Source of the DNA: Amoeboaphelidium protococcarum
Lineage: Eukaryota; Aphelidiomycota; Aphelidea
Assembly (NCBI GenBank): GCA_023515745.1
Contig: JALECJ010000020.1
Coordinates: 992,001-1,056,000 of the forward strand
Direction: 5' to 3'
Length of the DNA stretch: 64,000 nt
The notes beneath the pieces are model-generated. The model saw only the letters and a program-made list of their open reading frames with translations, was not told the DNA's origin and did no database searches. Shown piece after piece: positions 58,805 through 64,000 of this stretch (the stretch's first letter is position 1; each line of letters starts with the position of its first letter). The translations under genes were made by a program, and so were the position numbers.

Positions 58805-61090
58805 TCACTTCTAAGTCGACTTCTACTTGAGCAGCAGCTCGCGGTTTTATGAAACAAGAGCATGGATCCAACTCTAATTGGAATTCCAATTCTTTTTTAC
58901 TTCATTGTATTCAGCAATCTTTTGCTATGCTGCAGCAGTAGTCTATTGACCAGCAGTTGGATTAGATTCAATATGCAGATACTCTAATTGCAGCTTTTCC
59001 AGCTACTGACAATGATGTTAAAATTCGCGGTCAAACGCGTGATGATGCTGTTGATCAAATAAAGCCAGGGGAACATAGCTCAACATCTATTCATTAAAAG
59101 TATCTTTGTTACCGCCACTGCTACTAGAATCACTTAATGCAATCTTGGCCAATTTACTAAAAAACCCACCGGACTTCTCCTTGCTCTGAGATGCCTAAGT
59201 TTTCAGATCATTGACATTAGACAACAGAAACACCTTGACATCTTTACCAAACGACACATAACTGCCATCATGAATCATTCCAATGTTCAAATCAGGCACA
59301 CCAGTTCTTGATCCCAAATCAATGACGGCCTTCTAGAAAGCATATGCCAACTAGTCGTACTCTTTTGAAGAGGTAAACTGAGCGGGAAGATTCTGGATTT
59401 CACCACGCTATTTAGCAGCAAGGCATTTAACAAACTCAATTTCCTCCTACGACAACTGAACCAAACCACCAATACCACCAGTAGCTGATGAAGCCACAGA
59501 TATCTGACTGATTCGTGATCCGGGTGTACTACTCTCAGAAGCAGCTTTACTGTGGCCTTTCAGCTTAACTATAGGAATCAAAGAGTTGTCATGTTTCAGA
59601 GTTAACACGTCCAAAGACTCTGTCGTATTCTTACATTTTAAAAGACCAACGTAGACGCCGGGAAGTAATTTCTGGGTCTTGGCTTAGTAATATTACAAGT
59701 ACAGCGCCCAAATAGAGTCATCTTCCACGACGTGATACTTTGGATTAAAATTTCTAGCACTACGCCATCTGAGGTCATGTTATTTCAGCAAAAAGTCTTC
59801 GATAGGTTGAGCATTAAACTAAATTGCAACCAGAACCTAAGAGCCTTCAACAAGACTTAACTCCACAGGCACATGATACAAATACCCCAGCTTCTTTAAT
59901 TCCAACTACTGATTTAATGTAAGACAAGCTTTGTAGAAGTCGCTCTTGAATTGACACTGCTTTACAAGTGCATTGGTCTGCTGCTTCCTCGATAAATCCT
60001 CAATAAGTCCAGAATACTCACTAACAATAGAAGTCAGGGCCTCAGTGGAAAACACAAACTTTTCGTCTTAGCCAGCATTTATAGCTTCAGAGGCTTAGAG
60101 TTCATAGTCGAAGCATCTCTGCTGCAGCCACGAATACTCCTTTGCACCTAATCCAAAGTTTTCTACTAATTAGGAGTCTGATGCAATTTCCAGAATGGGG
60201 AGAGTACCACGACTGTTCATTAACACTCTCTTGGTAACATCGAACAACAATACTGCTAAATACAGACGATTCTTTTGCAACTTATCTACAAAAATATGAC
60301 TGCTTCCGACTTTGTTCTCACTCTAGCTGTTTGCAGATGACATAGTGGCGACATCGATGCCAGATAGCTAATCCAAATCACCTGTGCCAGTATCTTTCAC
60401 GTGGAATTCAAGCGTGCTTCCTTCGTCAACTTGATGCTGTGCTAAATATCCAGATAGAATCAAACCGCTTTAGTTTTTCAGTTTCAAATGCAGAGGGGAA
60501 ATCCCATTGAGTCCGGCGGCTTTCAGCAACTTGGGAAGTAGTTTGTGCACCTCCTCATTAAGGTCAACTTAAAGCTACTTTGACATCAAAAAGCTCACGT
60601 CATCGCTATCGTGCAGCATAATCTCCACTGTGACATTTACCTGTTCTTTTATCACAGGACTAGACGCATTTGAATTGGTCGCAGACAGATACGAAATTTC
60701 AGATTCAAAGCTACCATTACTTGAAGTGCGCCCCGATGCAAAATTACCACCGCCTGATACAAAGTAAGACGCATCCAAAAACGGTTTAAAGTTCTGCGCT
60801 AGTAAACTGAATTGATTATGACCTCTTCCCACAGCGGCAGCATGCAGCGATGTGGTCGTAGCACCGCCAAAATTTACAGGAGCTGTTGAGGTTCTAACCA
60901 TACCAGCTCTGCCAGCTGATACTTGACGAGACGCTGTGGTTGCGTGCGATTCAATGGATAGCCTAGATCCACTACTGATTGAACCTTATCTCAGATCACT
61001 AGATTGGATAATATCATCTTCAGGAAGCGGATCTGAGAATTTAGGTGTTACTGGTGGTGCAGTACGAATTCTATTAATTTATCTAGCCAT
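58805..61090 (-). CDS. Unknown large protein with a ubiquitin-like/RBD-like N-terminal region
   Basis: 761 residues in one frame from ATG 61090 to TGA 58805. A Ser/Arg-rich head is followed by a beta-rich segment (VNVTVEIMLHDSDDVSFLMS ... LKLKNQSGLILSG) of ubiquitin-like pattern. Then come helical parts (SIVSEYSGLIEDLSRKQQTN) and a domain-like block (YHVVEDDSIWALYLQYYQ, GVYVGLLKCKNTTESLDVL). A Gly/Ser region and a C-terminal coiled-coil-like tail (QKIAEYNEVKKNWNSNQSW) end the chain. No family recognised. A plus-strand frame over its last 400 bp was judged antisense. Confidence 0.7.
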
Positions 61091-61431
61091 ACTATGAAAC
61101 TCTTATCAATATCAACTTATCAGCAGAATAATAGTGATTGTTCATAAATTGATAACGCCATGATAGTCGCTATTTATAGCCAGCCAGCCTTATCAGCTCA
61201 ATGGTTGCCGCTTGATTAAAATTGATGATCGCTTTATCATCAGGCTATTTTTACATTCAAAACACCAAAGTTTATTTTGTCCTTTATATTACCAATGAGC
61301 CTGAGCTCACTTTAACACACGGCAAGGCTATAAGCATCTACCTCGCCGTCGTTTCAAAATCGTATCCATTCGCGTTCTTCATTAACTTCCCTCTTCTCTC
61401 CGCTCAACTCAGTTGAAACAACGTTATTAAA
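61091..61431. promoter_or_regulatory. Divergent region with three CTTATC words
   Basis: 341 bp between the unknown gene and SCC2. CTTATC at 61102-61107, 61116-61121 and 61189-61194, plus GATAAC near 61151 and a TTTATC near 61232. Possible GATA-factor region by analogy with the ammonium transporter; target gene unknown. Confidence 0.35.
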
Positions 61432-64000
61432 ATGACTAAAGAAGTATCCAGCCCAGTGTAATCCAAAGTTGAGGAACAGGATCAGCTTTTAAGTCTGTTG
61501 ATGAGTACAGTATTTAAAGACAGGTTCCCATTTGAGAATTTGGGTAAGATGTACTTTCCATGGCCACTATACAATGAAAAATGTTTGTAGTGAACGATGT
61601 GCTTCCACGGCCGATACCAACGCGTTTAATAGACGTGAAAGAGTGTGAGTCGTTCCATCTTGACTAGGATTGTGTTGATATATTATCTCATTCGATTGAA
61701 ACTGAATTCTAAACTTTGTAAGAATATTTTTCTACTTTACTGCCATGCTCATAGTTATGGTTCGAGTGTAGACAGTTCTATGATTTGCCGCGTCACCCAA
61801 TCTTCGTGTCCAAAGAGCCGATCGTTTCAGAATCTGATCTCGCGACTCTTCTCCGTAAACTTGAACTGAAGAATCAAATTATTGATTTATCTGGTGTGGA
61901 CGTCCCTCATTTGACATTCAAAACTCAAAGCTCTCACAATCGAAAATTGGACCCATGTGTTAAGGAAAGCTATGTCGTAAAACGCGCTCCTCTGGCCAGT
62001 AGTTGCTTACCCAGTCCTAAGACTCCAATGCGTATCTCAGAGTCTCACTCCTAACAACTTTTCTCCATGGTGTCTGCTATATGCAAAGAATTTGACGGTA
62101 TTGCGGATTGCGATCAGCCACTTCATTTTGTCGTAACAGAAGAATGCCACATTCTTAAACCAACATCCTTGGAGTTACTATGGTAGTGTTTGAAAGGCGA
62201 TCAGTCTAATAATTCGTTGCCTGATAACTTGATTGTTCAGTTGTGCAGGATCATTGATTCAACTTTGGAGAATTAAAAGAACGGGATCAATTTTACGAGC
62301 ACTGCCGTTCTTTTGAAATTTCTGCAATCGGATATCAGCAACCCTATACGTAGTGTTGATGTATTGATGGGAGTCATTCATAGTTGGCGCGTCTCTTTGG
62401 ACAACTTGAGTGAGCTGAGGAGTGACCAAGTGGACTCAATGCCTTAATCTCTTGCTCAAATGGAAGAAAATTTGATTATGTACACTTAATTGCTCAAAAA
62501 GTTTCCTATGTACGTTCGTGATGAGTTGGCTATCCCGTCGATTTACTTTGCCCTTGACTTGGTGACTAGGTACATTCCTCAGCTGCCAGAATCTAAGTCT
62601 AACAGTTCAAGTGTATTTAAGGCAGTTTGCCGTTCTCTCTGTGTTTCTAGTGTCCGTCTGTTTAGTCTCATTCTATCGCTGGATGGTGGTAATGCTCCAG
62701 TTTATTTTCATGAAACCGTGTAATACTTATGCAGTCTTCAGTCGTGCAAGGATTCATCTGAATCTTTTAGCCTGTCGTCTATAGTTGCTTGCACTGTAGG
62801 AAGTCCCTATGGTATATAGGCCTCTTTGTATGATAAGCATCTTTGTTGCGTACTGGTTACCGATCATACGTATGTCCATGCTGGATCCTTGTTTATGTTG
62901 TCCTTTTTCCAGAATATATTAGTTGTCTCTAGTAGTGAAGATGCTGATAAGCTGTTGTCAAAATATTTGTATCAATTGCTATCTTTTGGGCTTAAGGATT
63001 CTCAAGATGAAGTTCCGACTAAGCAATTGGTAATACAGCATCGCGCTGTTGTTGAGGGATTACTCACTGATTGCCTAAAATTGTCAATGAATAACGATGG
63101 TGTTGTGGCTCCCATGGTTGTTGTTTTGTTTGTCAACTTATTGATCTAGATTGCTAGCGAGTAATCTTTGGATAGGAAGCTTTCTACAAGTGACTATGGT
63201 TGGTGTTTGCAGCTAATTGTAAGTATAGTTTAACAGATGCGTGGACGCGTGACTGCAGATCCGGCCTAAAGTCTTGATCAAACTGAAGAGGTTTTAGATA
63301 AGTTGCTTGAATAACTGAATTAGCGTCTCTGTGATTATTTTAGTTTGTATATGGACGATAAGGACAGTTTACTTACTTTCTTCCGCGAGGTTGTGAAGAA
63401 AGAGGCCACAATATACGGCACTAGTGGGGAAGTGTTCTTGAAACGTGGTTCAAACATTGATGAGATCAGTACATTTGACATAGCATTATCTGCAATTAAG
63501 GCTGACTAGCGCACGTTTAATCTGCTAATTAATCTCATCGATACTGAAAATGCTTAATCAGCCTTTAAAGCATACCGTTGCATGCTCAGGCTGAAGTTTG
63601 ATTAGCAGACTTAGGAAGCGCTCTCTCGTCTCAGTTTGTCTCTAGGTACTCATATTCGTCATCAAGTAACCAGTATAAGAGAATGTTCGATTGACTGTAT
63701 TAAAATGATGGTTGGCTAAGTTGAGATCTAACCAATGCTGTAGTTCTTGCAAGATGTCTGCCTACGCACGCAAGATACGAGTGTTAGTGTTCGTAAGAAA
63801 GCTTTGATGCTGTTAAGAGAGTATTGTGCCAAGTTTTCTTCAACTCTCCCTCATTAGTTATAAGTCTATACTTATATGGTAATGATAGGTTAGCAAGTTC
63901 TGCGACGCGCCGCTCTTGAAGAAGATTCGGCCCTTAAACGTTTGGTTGTGGAGACTGTTTTGCAAATATTTGTGCCGGAAGATGTTGAAATCATCAAGTC
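61432..64000 (+). CDS. SCC2: Cohesin loader SCC2/NIPBL (C-terminus beyond window)
   Basis: Exons 61432-61543 and 61591 to the right edge; about 840 residues visible. SCC2 with SCC4 loads cohesin on chromatin. A short N-terminus (YFSTLLPCSQLWFECRQFYD) precedes HEAT repeats. The segment FKAYRCMLRLKFDQQTQEAL, then HQVTSIRECSIDCIKMMVGQ, then DTSVSVRKKALMLLREYCAK parallels the conserved 'VREAAVELVG...SVRKRVIK.LRDI' region of NIPBL. The 47-nt intron is required: without it TGA follows CLQ, with it FENL joins VNDVLPRPIPTRL. Confidence 0.82.
61544..61590 (+). other. Intron of SCC2 (47 nt)
   Basis: Donor GTAAGA, acceptor TTTGTAG, phase 1; the shortest intron in the window. Confidence 0.8.

Noticed and set aside
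58849..59214. Plus-strand 121-codon frame (MKQEHGSNSNWN...)
   Set aside because: It lies antisense to the C-terminal coiled-coil tail of the 58805-61090 gene, whose frame is continuous and coherent.
1..64000. Bacterial or viral origin, CRISPR arrays, insertion sequences, rRNA
   Set aside because: Introns, NUP54, EMC4, SCC2 and RAD4 are eukaryotic; no regular repeat-spacer arrays, transposases or rRNA stretches were found.

Overview
This window is eukaryotic nuclear DNA that is read with a non-standard genetic code. In almost every gene TAA and TAG occur many times inside conserved protein families, at positions where glutamine fits, and every recognisable gene closes on TGA. Read this way, the window becomes a dense, nearly continuous series of about 35 genes with short gaps and few, short (47-73 nt) GT..AG introns. 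TAR=Gln with TGA as sole stop is known from ciliates, some diplomonads and oxymonads, dasycladalean algae, and (from memory, less certain) aphelids such as Amoeboaphelidium. Long unbroken multi-gene DNA, fungal-style TGL patatin lipases, a DGAT1/ARE enzyme, a peroxisomal carnitine acyltransferase and GATA-type sites before an ammonium transporter make an early opisthokont of the aphelid type my preferred guess. A ciliate cannot be excluded.

Layout. 0-5.2 kb: a 7TM-RGS receptor (cut by the left edge), a Reeler-domain membrane protein, a patatin triacylglycerol lipase and a UCH deubiquitinase. 5.4-11.4 kb: two related secreted Pro/Ser-rich proteins in inverted orientation, enclosing DGAT1 and another secreted protein. 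11.8-18.7 kb: a short NELF-A C-terminal-domain protein, two four-helix membrane proteins, a tandem pair of XK-related proteins and unknowns. 18.8-29.8 kb: an unknown protein, then ESF1, REX4, NOP9, NUP54, a small membrane protein and a five-exon glycerol kinase. 30-36.7 kb: a DDT/WHIM chromatin-remodeller subunit, a degenerate stretch, EMC4 and an SMP lipid-transfer protein. 36.6-42.6 kb: a gene-poor accessory region. A diverged direct repeat of the SMP gene's 3' end brackets an atypical kinase, a TGA-interrupted gene and probable pseudogenes; a secreted protein and possible remnants follow. 42.7-64 kb: a large secreted/anchored protein, NRAMP, NSUN5/RCM1, a carnitine acyltransferase carrying a frame-breaking tandem duplication, RPL10A, two unknowns, RAD4/XPC, an ammonium transporter, an unknown, and the 5' half of SCC2/NIPBL.

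Themes. Several genes serve lipid and storage metabolism: TGL lipase, DGAT1, glycerol kinase, SMP protein, peroxisomal carnitine acyltransferase. Others serve ribosome production: ESF1, REX4, NOP9, NSUN5, RPL10A. Neighbours are on both strands and transcribed separately, so no operon logic applies. Functional calls rest on motif recognition by eye. Coordinates are hand-derived under the TAR=Gln code, and splice sites are inferred from restored frame and family alignment.
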